Shown: positions 12,701-20,605 of the stretch, one piece after another
Numbering within the stretch: the first letter of the stretch is position 1
Layout: each line of letters starts with the position of its first letter
DNA from: Tribonema minus
Lineage: Eukaryota; Sar; Xanthophyceae; Tribonematales; Tribonemataceae
Direction: 5' to 3'
DNA: 64,000 bases
Assembly (NCBI GenBank): GCA_017506865.1
Contig: JAFCMP010000064.1
Location: forward strand, 124,001-188,000
The notes under the pieces: model-generated
Database searches by the model: none
What the model was told of the DNA's origin: nothing
What the model saw: only the letters and a program-made list of their open reading frames with translations
Position numbers and translations under genes: made by a program

Positions 12701-12870
12701 TTGCCCTGCAGGCAGTACTCATCCCCATGTCCCTGGTCACGGCAACGAGTCCGCGCTGCCTGGACCCCTATGGCCGCGTTTTGGAGCGCGTGCTTTCAAC
12801 AACACTTCAGCCATCAACGCTGCCGTACAGACCCCCAAAGGGAGGCCTGGACAGTGCTACGCAGCCCTAG
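609..12870 (+). CDS. PFK: ATP-dependent 6-phosphofructokinase, plant type (5' end missing)
   Basis: Phosphorylates fructose 6-phosphate in glycolysis. Nine exons join in phase: 609-676, 1637-1694, 2239-2349, 3627-3761, 5027-5117, 6694-6845, 9051-9145, 10326-10440 and 12712-12870 (TAG stop), giving 327 residues. Motifs appear in family order: [16 protein letters not shown], the nucleotide loop [25 protein letters not shown] (substrate site), [47 protein letters not shown] and [13 protein letters not shown] together with PKTIDND (Gly104/Lys124 in E. coli numbering) is the pattern of plant-type ATP enzymes rather than PPi-PFK. The N-terminal glycine-rich segment must lie left of position 1. Introns of 0.5-2.3 kb hold ghost copies of most exons, CCCTAA-like repeats, a fold-back element and a MITE. 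Exons are intact, so the gene is probably functional. Family call is secure; single splice sites less so. Confidence 0.9.
2546..2602 (+). repeat. Ghost copy of PFK exon 2239-2349
   Basis: CGCAAGGCGCAACAGCTCCA and following bases are a degenerate copy of the 3' part of the GGDGT exon (AAGGCGCAGCAGCTGAACAT...). The frame is broken by a TGA. It lies about 250 bp downstream of the true exon, in the next intron. Confidence 0.6.
3166..4290 (+). repeat. Ghost copies around PFK exon 3627-3761
   Basis: Start-of-exon copies (ACGATCGACAACGATGTGGA-like, each after a C-rich CAG acceptor) lie at 3166, 3281 and 3414, with a weaker trace near 3520; the intact exon begins at 3627. Downstream, 3838-3875 repeats the exon end plus donor (GGCATAGTGAAGGTGAGCGT), and 4198-4285 repeats its second half (GAGACCTCTGTGGCGACAGC) with an altered end. 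All copies except the last upstream one carry stops or lose the frame. Confidence 0.75.
3943..4018 (+). repeat. Dispersed repeat A, copy 1
   Basis: A block starting TTGGTGGAGGGCACTTGCGG and continuing through CACCTAGAGCTCTACGATGA matches 40354-40422 (opposite strand) and 47403-47490 (same strand). All three copies lie inside introns of three different genes, so this is a dispersed element and not a ghost exon. No coding potential is visible. Confidence 0.65.
4674..4945 (+). repeat. Ghost copies of PFK exon 5027-5117
   Basis: Three partial copies of the MGRSSGF-coding start (ATGGGGCGCAGCAGCGGCTT) lie at 4679-4705, 4779-4815 and 4906-4945, upstream of the real exon. Copy two ends in a TAG after a few codons and copy three has GGC for AGC. 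Intron text between copies (GTTCACTGATCATGACTCAC) is also repeated. Confidence 0.75.
6346..7012 (+). repeat. Ghost copies around PFK exon 6694-6845
   Basis: Upstream, 6346-6372 repeats the acceptor and exon start (GTGCTGAGCAG|TGCTGGAGGGTC). Downstream, 6889-6931 and 6967-7008 each repeat the exon end coding for SGNKKLPK plus the donor AAAGTGAGT. The copies keep a readable frame but would add repeated peptide if spliced in. Confidence 0.75.
7098..8155. repeat. Degenerate fold-back (inverted repeat) element in PFK intron
   Basis: The left arm (about 7098-7480) reads again on the opposite strand in the right arm (about 7720-8155). Examples are GCCCATTATTCTATTGTTGA against the complement of 8107-8080, GCAGCGGCACCAACAGCAGC against GCAGCGGCACCGAACAGCAG, and the TGTGCGTCAAGCCTGCTCT region near 7440 against 7790-7750. 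Identity by eye is roughly 75%. The centre holds about 200 bp without obvious pairing. A (TTAGGG)n tract at 7792-7834 interrupts the right arm. No protein is recognisable. Confidence 0.55.
7792..7834 (+). repeat. Interstitial (TTAGGG)n tract
   Basis: About seven near-perfect TTAGGG units in an intron of PFK. The sequence is the telomere-type hexamer found in many stramenopiles. Confidence 0.9.
8310..8352 (+). repeat. Interstitial (GGGTTA)n tract
   Basis: Seven perfect hexamers in the same PFK intron as the 7792 tract. Shorter runs of the same or complementary hexamer lie near 1036, 2727, 2851, 5176, 6290-6335, 11557 and 36124, all in introns. Confidence 0.9.
8816..9053 (+). repeat. Ghost of the acceptor region of PFK exon 9051-9145
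   Basis: CACCAAGCTCAACATCTTAT with its flanks (8816-8880) repeats 8993-9053, the intron end that leads into the true exon. The upstream copy has lost the AG acceptor and the coding start. Confidence 0.55.
9945..10325 (+). repeat. 124-bp tandem array: three ghosts before PFK exon 10326-10440
   Basis: Units begin at about 9945, 10069 and 10193, exactly 124 bp apart, followed by the real exon at 10326. Each carries the pyrimidine tract, the GCCTGC(AG) acceptor area and the first half of the exon (TGTACCGGCCAATGCGTCGG...), then diverges after CAGAATGCCGTTACATTTC. Copies two and three are nearly identical, so the array is young or was homogenised. None has a donor at its end. Confidence 0.85.
10529..10702 (+). 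repeat. Ghosts of the 3' end of PFK exon 10326-10440
   Basis: GTCAACAACAAGGTGGGT, the exon end plus donor, recurs at 10544-10561 and 10687-10704. The second copy is longer (GGCCGGCTACGCGGCCCTTA...). The following intron text (TATGCTNTCGACGGCAG...) is repeated as well, so whole exon-intron junctions were duplicated. Confidence 0.75.
10711..11379. mobile_element. Non-autonomous hAT-like MITE (669 bp)
   Basis: Terminal inverted repeats TAGTGTTCTGAGCC (10711-10724) and its complement (11366-11379) are flanked by identical 8-bp direct repeats GTTGATAT (10703-10710 and 11380-11387). An 8-bp target duplication and a short TIR beginning with TAG are hAT-superfamily traits. Subterminal words GCCGAAAAGCCGGCC are repeated in opposite orientations at the two ends, as expected for transposase binding sites. 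No transposase was recognised inside. It sits in a ghost junction copy; removing it restores similarity to 10441-10500, a paralogous empty site. Confidence 0.85.
12044..12664 (+). repeat. Four ghosts before PFK exon 12712-12870
   Basis: Copies of CTGCAG|GCAGTGCTCATCCCC occur at 12048-12066, 12186-12215, 12543-12568 and 12640-12664. The last two share their upstream GATCAACTGTTGCCCTGC tract with the true acceptor at 12711. All break off after the first 20-25 coding bases. Confidence 0.75.
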
Positions 12871-14132
12871 GTGCTTGGGAGCGGCTGGGGAGGGGGGGGA
12901 GGGGGGGAGAGGGGGAGGGCAAGCGTGGCGCATGGAGGCGCAGTTCAAGAGTTGACTCTCCTGGCGCATTATAGCACTCAACGACCATGAAGAGAAAATA
13001 GTAGCAGGCGAGAAGGACACTCAAGCCTGATCACAACAGTTGCAGCCGCCGTATTTTGAGGTGTTGTTCAAATGAACCATGTAGGAGAAGGGGGCACTGT
13101 CCCGCACGCAACTCCGCCTTTTTGCTGCGTATTTGGCGGCGGTCGTGTCCCGCTTTCACGTCATTGTCGGTATCGCAGGAGGGCGCTTCGGGGCATGCTT
13201 CCTGGTTTCTGTTCATATGTTGTAGTCATGCCGCCAGGTTCAGTTGAAAGGGGTTTATCATAGCAGTTCTGCTTATAATCACAGTATGTTTGAAGTTCAT
13301 GCACATGGAACCGGCTTTGTTACTTCAGTACTCTACATTGCCATTGTGCTGCCCTGCTCTGGCTGTTAGTGCTACGCTGCATATCGAAGTACTTCAAAGT
13401 GCTTGATGTGTTTCTGTTGAAGGGGTGGTGTACTCCGCAAGTGTCATGACTCATTGACCCATCTATGTGGCATGCATCAATCATAACATCTTCTCACATG
13501 TCATGCGCACAATGCACAACTGCTTTGATGCAAGATCAAGGCAACAGACTTGAAGAAAGCGTCACTGCGTGCAGAGACTTCGGTATACTTCTACACGTAT
13601 GTTTGTACTTCCAGAGAGAGAGATGAAAGTGGGTGACGTTTTCCGCCCTCCTTAAGGACCCCTGGTTTGCATGGCACCAATGCCACCATGTTTGTCTAGT
13701 GCCACTTTTGTGAAACTGATACTGACATGGCACAGCAGCAAGCAGTCCCCTCAATGCAGCACAGCAGCAACAGGCTCAGAGGCATGAAACAGGCACACAA
13801 GGCACATGCACACAGACGGAACACTCAATTGCACCACTGAAGTTGAAAATCACTGTATTCTTGTCTCGAGAGATGTGATGGCATGTGTGTTGTACCAAAG
13901 CGCACCAACAGCTCGAGGCTGCAGGTGTATCAAAGTCAGCGTAGGGATTGTACAAACTCACAGCACATCAACATGAAAAACTGCTCCCTGCAATCCAAAG
14001 GTGCCATGGCAGACACACATGTAGCTGGCTATCACTCGAAAAGCGCCATAGCGAACACACACCCAAAATTGCTGCTGACCGCACCTCTAAAGATGGCTAG
14101 CAGCCACAAATCTGTACAAAGCCAAAAGCAGC
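12871..14132. other. Intergenic region after PFK
   Basis: A G-rich stretch (12886-12920) follows the PFK stop. The rest shows no gene. It contains the left arm of the inverted repeat at 13582-13781. Confidence 0.6.
13582..13781 (+). repeat. Inverted repeat, left arm, flanking the 14133-14924 gene
   Basis: From AGAGAGAGATGAAAGTGGGT to CAACAGGCTCAGAG this arm is a near-perfect reverse complement of 15512-15690, about 175 bp. An extra ~21 bp near 13592-13612 separates the outermost GGTATACTTC, which is also shared. The pair encloses about 1.7 kb. No target-site duplication is evident outside the arms. Confidence 0.85.
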
Positions 14133-14924
14133 TCACTCCACCACCCTGAGCCCAAGCTTCGCAGGGGAGTCTATCAGCTTGGTGAAGAAAAGCTTGTAAA
14201 CCTTGCCGATGTCGGAGCGCTTGTCCTGCCCCCCCCCTGCGCCTGCCACGCGCCACAGCCTCACCCCCAGCGGCAGATCCAGCGACTCCTCCAGCAGCTT
14301 TTGCGTCCAGTACTCCACCTTCTTGATATTGAGACGGTTGTTGGTCTGATAGATGGGCTCCGGCGTCCAAGTTGCCAGCTTCCTGGCGTTGGCCTCAGTC
14401 AGGAAGCCAGAAGTCTTGCTGGCGCGAGAGTCGTTGGCTGGGTCGATGGGCTGCACAACAGGCGTCGAGTTGTGCGCCCAGAGGAACCTGACAGACTCAT
14501 CCTCTATCTTGGGGCAGCCTGTGAACCCAGCGTAGCCGCTGTCGGGGTTCTCAGTGGATGCGGCAGTGATGAACTCGGCCACCATGGGGTCTTGGAACAC
14601 GACAGTCTGCACGATCTGCTTGGCCTCCTCATCAGTCAGCTCAGCATCCAGGGCAGCGCCAAGCTCGCTCTGGGCCTCCAGCCGATAGGCTTCCTCCTTC
14701 TTAGCCTTCTTCTTGCCATTGTGGATGGCGTCGATCTCCTTGCGCTTGCCGCTGGCCTTGTTCTTGGCGTTTCTCTTGGCCTGCGCTTTGCGGTCCTTGA
14801 CATTGCCATCGCCAGGGGCACGCTCATGGTCCTTCAAGCATGACCCGCACGCCTGCTCTTGGTAAAGCATGATCCTGCCAGAAGTGCACCCATCGCCGAC
14901 GTACATGCAGTCGTACTTGCCCAT
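14133..14924 (-). CDS. Unknown intronless gene between inverted repeats
   Basis: An uninterrupted 263-codon frame starting at ATG 14924. I recognise no family. Visible traits are an N-terminal Cys-containing stretch (residues 6-29, with C6, C13, C26 and C29), a very basic Lys/Ala-rich segment at about 42-75 that could be a coiled coil or a nuclear/nucleic-acid-binding region, an acidic stretch around 85-100, and a mixed C-terminal domain with no membrane segment. It lacks introns in a neighbourhood where genes are intron-rich, and it lies between ~180-bp inverted repeats at 13582 and 15512. It may therefore be the cargo or gene of an uncharacterised mobile element; equally it may be a host gene caught between two inverted copies of a repeat. 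Confidence 0.65.
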   Translation of the reverse strand: MGKYDCMYVGDGCTSGRIMLYQEQACGSCLKDHERAPGDGNVKDRKAQAKRNAKNKASGKRKEIDAIHNGKKKAKKEEAYRLEAQSELGAALDAELTDEEAKQIVQTVVFQDPMVAEFITAASTENPDSGYAGFTGCPKIEDESVRFLWAHNSTPVVQPIDPANDSRASKTSGFLTEANARKLATWTPEPIYQTNNRLNIKKVEYWTQKLLEESLDLPLGVRLWRVAGAGGGQDKRSDIGKVYKLFFTKLIDSPAKLGLRVVE

Positions 14925-15511
14925 GGCGGCAGCAGCAGCTCAGCCAAAACGTAACTAATTGAGAGCAGGCGCCACAGCGGCGCTGGCCGTTCTTCGCAGC
15001 AAAGTAATGAAGCTGTGCTCTGTTCTGCTGGACGCAGCGAGAATATACTCGACCAATCAGAGACCAATCATTTTGGCGGGAATATACGAAATTGCAGGGA
15101 GATTATGGGGGAATATAACGGTATTTGTTATCGTAGCAGGTCTACCAATGCTCCACACAGGCGAGGAAGGCGGCACTGCGGGTGAGCTTGGTGGTATGAG
15201 GCAGGCATATGTATAGCCATGCTCTTACAGCGCAGCCGCTATGATCACCGCCACCGCCACCTGTGGCAGTTCTGCCACCACCCTTGCCGTGGCAGTAGAG
15301 TTGTGCGTCAGCGCAGCAGCAGCGAAGGCAACTCGCAGGTTTCCAAACACACACTGTGGATCACCCAGCAGCGCCTTTGCGGCTGCGTTGGCGCCTCTGG
15401 CATAGCTGCTGTGGAATAATGCAACACATGGCTGTGTGGTAATCACTGACTGACCAGTATTTTAGCAGTGGCACATCTGCCACCGGTGGCGCTAGCACCA
15501 CGGCCTGCCTG
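14925..15511. other. Upstream region of the 14924 gene inside the inverted repeats
   Basis: Contains A/T-rich segments near 15060-15130 (GAATATACGAAATTG, GGGGGAATATAACGG) that could be promoter of the minus-strand gene. No coding sequence is recognised. Confidence 0.4.
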
Positions 15512-15690
15512 CTCTGAGCCTGTTGCTGCTGTGCTGCATTGAGGGGACTGCTTGCTGCTGTGCCATGTCAGTATCAGTTTCACAAAAGTGGCACTAGACA
15601 AACATGGTGGCATTGGTGCCATGCAAACCAGGGGTCCTTAAGGAGGGCGGAAAACGTCACCCACTTTCATCTCTCTCTCTGAAGTATACC
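15512..15690 (-). repeat. Inverted repeat, right arm
   Basis: Reverse complement of 13582-13781, running from CTCTGAGCCTGTTGCTGCTG to CTCTCTCTCTGAAGTATACC. The near-identity of the arms compared with the diverged flanks implies a recent insertion or gene conversion. Confidence 0.85.
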
Positions 15691-16419
15691 CAGTTTGCAT
15701 GCGCACTAACACATGCAGCTCAAGCAATCAATGCGTCAACAGCTTTGGCCTCATCTAGAACAACAACCGCCTGTTCCGTATTCTGCAAGCGTGGGTCACT
15801 CTGTGGCAGTTGCGGGTGATTTAGCAGAGGGAGCGAGTGAGCCATTGTGGCCACAAAGTTGTAGCCGCTGCTCAGCACGTTTGCCACAGCGCGATGCGCA
15901 CAATCTTGAACTGTTGTTCATATGTGAGGAACAAGTGAACCGCATTGCCTTGCCTTTGCCTTTGCCGGGTTAGCCCCCAACAGCATAGTGAGGAGCAGTG
16001 CTTATCAAAGTCACGCATACCGTGACGCGCAGGCGATAACCATGCGCGATGTCAAGTAGGTATACTCAAGTATGGTACAGCCACAACACGCAGCGGAACG
16101 GCACAGACCATGAGCCTGCTGCGAGTGACAGCGCCGCACCGGTGATGTCGCTTGCAGCAGTGACAGCGTATGATGGAAAACCATTTGGCAGCCAGAAGAG
16201 TCTTATTACAAGACATCACCGGCACCAATCGGCGAACACCGGCAGCTGCTTGGGCGCACTGTGCGGCGCTGTGGCTGCCGCACCGGCCGATGTAGACCTC
16301 GTGCACGCAGAAGAGTCACAGCGATATGATGACAAAATGTCTTCCCGGGCGATCGCGATTGCACTCTTGTCGAGATAGAGAACAGACACGCAAAAACAGC
16401 GCGCGAGCACGACTGCTCT
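15691..16419. other. Intergenic region, nothing recognised
   Basis: Contains only short frames without family resemblance. It separates the inverted-repeat unit from the duplicated 3' end at 16420. Confidence 0.4.
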
Positions 16420-16545
16420 AGCTGAGCCGCTGCGATTCAACCCGAAGCCTAGGTCTAGCCAGGTAGAACTCGCGCGTGCGCTCCGCATCGCGCTGAATGA
16501 CCGTCGCCATTTCCATCTTCTCCGTGGAGGCATATTCAAGCACTT
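16420..16545 (-). repeat. Degenerate duplicate of the 3' end of the plastid-protein gene
   Basis: GAGCCGCTGCGATTCAACCC and the following bases match 16605-16715, which includes the stop codon, the C-terminal MREFYLG coding part and the sequence just after it. The copy has CCAGGTAGAACTCGCGCGTG where the gene has CGAGGTAGAACTCGCGCATG, then diverges. It is a terminal-exon ghost located downstream of the gene. Confidence 0.75.
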
Positions 16546-16640
16546 AATCGCCACCCCTTTCTGAACAAAGGAACAAGACGTCATGGCCCGATGTCCGACC
16601 GATCTAGCCGAGCCGCTGCGTTCTAACCCTACCCTTAGGG

Positions 16641-18268
16641 CTAGCCGAGGTAGAACTCGCGCATGCGCTCCGCTTCGCGCTGGATGTCCTTCATCTTGTC
16701 CAGATTCTCCTGAGGCATGTTGGAGCGCACGTCGATGCCCCCATTCTCAAAGTACCCCACGCCCTCCGTCACAAAGTCCAAGAACTCCTCCAGGTCCTCT
16801 AGCTTGGTGAAGGCGGAGCGCAGGTAGTCTGAGCGCTGCAACGCCGTGGGCAGACGCAGCGCGTATGCCAGGATGCGGATCTCAGGCCGCGATCTGACAG
16901 TGCAGAAAGGGGGGCAGCCAGGGGGGGGGGGGGGTTCAGTGCTCAGCAGCGTGCAAGAGTGGAGGGCACTGTTACTTGTGTGTACATTTTATAATGTATG
17001 CAGGGTGATGCAGTGCGTATCCGGAACCCTGATCCGCAATCTAGAGAAGGGGAGAGGGGGCAGCAGCAGTGCTCAAGTAGATTCAACTTGAAAGAGTGAG
17101 GCCCGACTTAACACATGAACGGAGATATTCGTGGTGCCCTCCACTGCAGAGGGTCACTGAATTACAATCACCGGCAATGGTGCAACTGCGATGAGTCACG
17201 CATGCTCTGGGCGTTACCGCCTGTCACATCTGTAGTCAACCGCTGTGTTTATTGGTCGCCACTGCACCAACAAAGGCTGTCAAGCTGATGCTTGTCTTGG
17301 GCACCAGCGCCGTGCGCCAAGATACGGAACTGTCAAGCAAAGCAGGGTTCTACAGGCATTGATCCTTCTCCAGCTTGCCTGCGGCATCATACTGACTGCA
17401 AACATTTGCTTTGGAGAAACCAATGCCCCTATATGTTGTGTTGTTCAGCTGACTGTGCTGTCAACTTGATGAGTGCATCTTGAAGCTGCTTGCAGTACAC
17501 ACTGAGTCAAACTCACCCGGTTCTCAGCTCCGCCTGCAGTCTGTCCCTCACAGCGCGGAGCACCGCCAGCAGCCGCGAGGAGCCATCCGTATCCATGCGC
17601 TTCATTTCCTCGGCCTCCACCAGCCCCGTCACGTATTCCACCAAGTCGCTATCGATGCCCTTACTGGCGCTGAGCTCCGCCATCGCCGCATCTAGTTCTT
17701 GCGGGCCTACTGCTGCTGCTCCCAGCATTTCCTGCACCTTGACGCGGCTGGCGCGGCGGCGTTGCTGCTGTAGATAGCCGTTCAGGAAAGCTTCAACCCG
17801 TTCTAGCTTGGCTCGCTCGTCCCCATCACGGGCGCGGGAGGCGCGCAGAGCCATCGTCTGCTTGTAGACGGCACTGCCGTCCCGAAGCAGGTCGGGCGTG
17901 TGGCTTTCGAGAACGTCCGGCGACCACGCACTCTGCGGCAAGTTGCAAAGGTAAGATATGAAGTTGTTGATGCGGATGCGATCCTCTTCGCCGCCGCTGA
18001 TCACGCTTTTTATGTCGCCGCCGCCGGTCAGCACGGCATCGTCGATTGCGTCGTCCGCTGAAGTTGATGCTTCGGGTTCTGATCTTAAGGCACTAGAGCG
18101 GGGCCTAGGCCGAACCAGGGCACGATTGCGGTGCGCGATCTGATGGCGAGCAGATGCTGGTGAGGTTCTGACGGCTGCTGTCGAAGGTCGGAGCAGGGAC
18201 GTCGTGCAGAAGGCGCATCCACCGCTAGCGGCTGCCACTGCTAAAGCTGCTGCCCTTGGCACTTTCAT
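16641..18268 (-). CDS. Plastid-targeted protein of unknown function
   Basis: Two exons, 17517-18268 and 16641-16893, joined in phase (ACC GG|A TCG) across a GT-AG intron, give 334 residues. I prefer the ATG at 18268 (MKVPRAAALAVAAASGGCA-FC) over the one at 18295 because it makes a clean signal peptide followed by Ala-Phe, the ochrophyte plastid presequence. A Ser/Arg-rich transit region follows to about residue 80. The mature part is helical: an acidic region (GGEEDRIRINNFISYL), a Lys/Arg/Gln-rich helix (NGYLQQQRRRASRVKVQEML), and C-terminal RPEIRILAYALRL followed by a helix ending MREFYLG. I do not recognise the family. It is divergently arranged with 18385-19194, with start codons only 116 bp apart. 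Confidence 0.75.
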
Positions 18269-18384
18269 GGCACCCTTTTTGGCCGATACCAACAAAACTC
18301 ATCAACTTCATCAACCAACTTCAAGCGCCAACTTCAAGCGAAAGAAAAAGGAGAAAACCAACAACAAAAAATCATGCCCCTGCC
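18269..18384. promoter_or_regulatory. Short bidirectional promoter region
   Basis: The 116 bp between two divergent start codons must hold both promoters and 5' UTRs. It contains CTTCAA words repeated in CATCAACTTCATCAACCAAC and CTTCAAGCGCCAACTTCAAG. The same word is scattered through introns, so it cannot be called a promoter element from this alone. Confidence 0.45.
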
Positions 18385-19194
18385 ATGGCCTGTGCAGCGG
18401 CATTGGTGGCCTGCTTGCAGACGCACAAGGAGAGCGCAAGGGCTGCGCTATGGGGGGTGCAGGCCGTGTCTTCACTGCTGCACAGTAGTGGTGGCTATCT
18501 TAGTCTTCACGAAAAGCAGCGAAAGCTTGCCGAGGCAGGGGCGTGTCAGGCTGTGGTGGCCGCGGTGAAAGAGCATCCCATGGACCTTCAGGTGCAATGG
18601 CACGGCGCAAGAGCAATTGCTTGGCTTGTCTGGCTCTGCCATTCCAACTGTGCTAGACTCGGCGCGGAGGGAGCCTGCGAACTGTTCACATCCTTGCTGC
18701 AAAGTGTCGAAGCGGATTTGTCGGACCGGAGGGCAGTCAGTTTTCTGAAAGTCGTCTCTGTGTTGGCTGAGTTGCCCGACAACAGCGAGAGGTTGGCTGC
18801 GGCAGGTGTCTGCGAAACATTGGTGGCAATGCTCCAACACCATCCCGTTGATTTGCCCACAAGCTTGCAGGACCAGATTGAAATTACGCAGTGCAATGTG
18901 GCACAAACAATCATAGCAATGGCTAAACACAGTGCGGCTCGCCTGGGCACTGCGGGCGCTTGTCAAGCTCTTGTCAGAGTGATCAACACCTCGTTGGAGC
19001 GCACTGACATGCAGCTGAGTGCTTTGAAAGCCGTGCTGGCGCTTGTACAGCTTCATGAGAACAGGGAGCGGCTCATTGCCGTAGATGTATTTGCAGCTGT
19101 GAATAGGTCTACCACGCAGTGGGGCTACTTTCGTGAGGACCTACGCGCCACTGCCGCAGTCATACTTCAACTTGACTTACATCAAGGCCATTAA
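18385..19194 (+). CDS. ARM/HEAT-like helical repeat protein
   Basis: Intronless, 269 residues from the ATG at 18385 (MACAAALVACLQTHKE); an in-frame upstream ATG at 18256 would overlap the divergent gene and adds low-quality sequence. Repeated units of about 42 residues carry the armadillo-like signature of a short helix ending in a small residue and then a long helix: RKLAEAGACQAVVAAVKEHP, ARLGAEGACELFTSLLQSVE, ERLAAAGVCETLVAMLQHHP, ARLGTAGACQALVRVINTSL and ERLIAVDVFAAVN. Such repeats form a superhelix that binds peptides. The variable A-G-A/V-C-x-x-L motif resembles the armadillo-like repeats of algal and LRRK-type proteins. No catalytic domain is present. Partner and location are unknown. 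Confidence 0.75.
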   Translation: MACAAALVACLQTHKESARAALWGVQAVSSLLHSSGGYLSLHEKQRKLAEAGACQAVVAAVKEHPMDLQVQWHGARAIAWLVWLCHSNCARLGAEGACELFTSLLQSVEADLSDRRAVSFLKVVSVLAELPDNSERLAAAGVCETLVAMLQHHPVDLPTSLQDQIEITQCNVAQTIIAMAKHSAARLGTAGACQALVRVINTSLERTDMQLSALKAVLALVQLHENRERLIAVDVFAAVNRSTTQWGYFREDLRATAAVILQLDLHQGH

Positions 19195-19911
19195 TGCCAG
19201 CAACAAAAATACATCAACAGGCGCGCGCTACCTGGCAGTGTGCTGCAGCCCACATGTGATGCTGCAGCATCTTGAATTTACAACCATGCCTGCTCTGCCA
19301 TCACAACTTGCCATGAAATGGATTCCATTTGATGTCATTCTTGCCTAACTGGCAGCCATCCACTCCTACAGACCATCAAGCAATCAGCACTTGCAAGGTG
19401 ATCAGCCCAACCTCAACTACTGCAGGCTTTGGTTCATGTCTATGCATGGCTGCAAACAACTGCACAGTTTCGATGCATCTGGTGCGGTGTTCACAGCTGT
19501 GGAGTCCATGCTTGTCTACCACCAGTAATGCTGTATGCATCGCAGAACAAAGCAAGTTCGGCTGCAATGTCCGTGCTCATTACACCTAGCCGCAAGGGTA
19601 AATACCGATCGTATATACAGTATACATATACTTTGAAGTCTGCATCTTTGAATGACAACAACTCAGAAGCAACAACTATGATATGATTATCAGCTCAGTG
19701 CTCAGGACTGCCATTGAAGAAATTGAGCATTGCCATATCGGTCAATCAGTGCAGAAAACGCACAAATAAGCCGCAATGACAGCAAGTAGTGGAGCTGCCA
19801 TGCATTCACGGCATGGTCGAGCACACTCACCAGGGCATGCTGGCGCGTTGGCAGCTACTGTAGGTTCTAAAGAGATTTTTTAGCCTTTTTTTTTTTCCTT
19901 CAACATCAAGT
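19195..19911. other. Intergenic region with dispersed repeat B
   Basis: No gene recognised. It contains repeat B (19705-19845) and a T-rich run at 19888-19901 just before the palindrome. Confidence 0.5.
19705..19845 (+). repeat. Dispersed repeat B, copy 1
   Basis: CAGGACTGCCATTGAAGAAA through GTAGTGGAGCTGCCATGCAT to CAGGGCATGCTG matches 33478-33638 with small gaps. Both copies are followed 50-120 bp later by TTCAACATCAAGTGGA (19901 and 33757). No coding potential. Confidence 0.7.
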
Positions 19912-20605
19912 GGACCGAGGCGGATGGACTCATCCAGGGAGCAACGGCGGACGACATCAGAGATCCGCTAGAACGGCTATTCATGCAGCCCACCCCCAAG
20001 GACGCGCGGCACGCGATGGCGTTCGTGCCGCAGCAGCAGCAGGCGGCGGCCAGCGCGGTGGAGGGAGCTCGCACCCACTCATGCGCCATGGGCAGCCTTG
20101 TGAACGGCATTTTCGTGAAGCTGACATGGCCGCGAGAGGACACAGCGCGGGGCGGCATGGCGACTGTGGACACTGGTAAGGCGGTGGCGACGCTCCTTGC
20201 CAGCTATGGCCCCGCTGCGTCGGTGCCACGCGGCGACGGCGCCGCGCGCGGCTGCGGCCGGCGGCGCCAGCGCGGAGACCGTGCGCGGCGACGCAGCGGG
20301 GCCATAGCTGGCGAGGAGCGTCGCCACCGCCTTACCAGTGTCCACAGTCGCCATGCCGCCCCGCGCCGTGTCCTCTCGCGGCCATGTCAGCTGCACGAAA
20401 ATGCCGTTGACAAGGCTGCCCGTGGCGCATGAGTGGGTGCGCGCTCCCTCCACCGCGCTCGCCGCCGCGTCTTGCTGCTGCCGCATGAACTCCATCGCCT
20501 GCTGCTCTTCCTCGGGGGTGGGCTGCATGAATAGCCGTTCTAGCGGATCTCTGATGTCGTCCGCCGTTGCTCCCGGGATGAGTCCGTCCGCCGCCTCGGC
20601 CGCGC
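19912..20605. repeat. Large palindrome: ~310-bp inverted duplication with 72-bp centre
   Basis: Left arm 19912-20221 and right arm about 20294-20605 are reverse complements at roughly 90-95% identity (for example GGAGCAACGGCGGACGACAT on opposite strands). Between them is a GC-rich 72-bp spacer. The right arm is the 3' part of the minus-strand gene at 20079-22224, so the left arm is an inverted copy of gene sequence. Differences cluster in one patch near 19993-20045. A possible donor (ACTG|GTAAGG) is present in both arms. Confidence 0.85.

Noticed and set aside
18256-18384. Upstream ATG at 18256 for the ARM-like gene
   Set aside because: It would overlap the start of the divergent plastid gene, and the added residues are derived from CTTCAA-rich sequence with no helical repeat.
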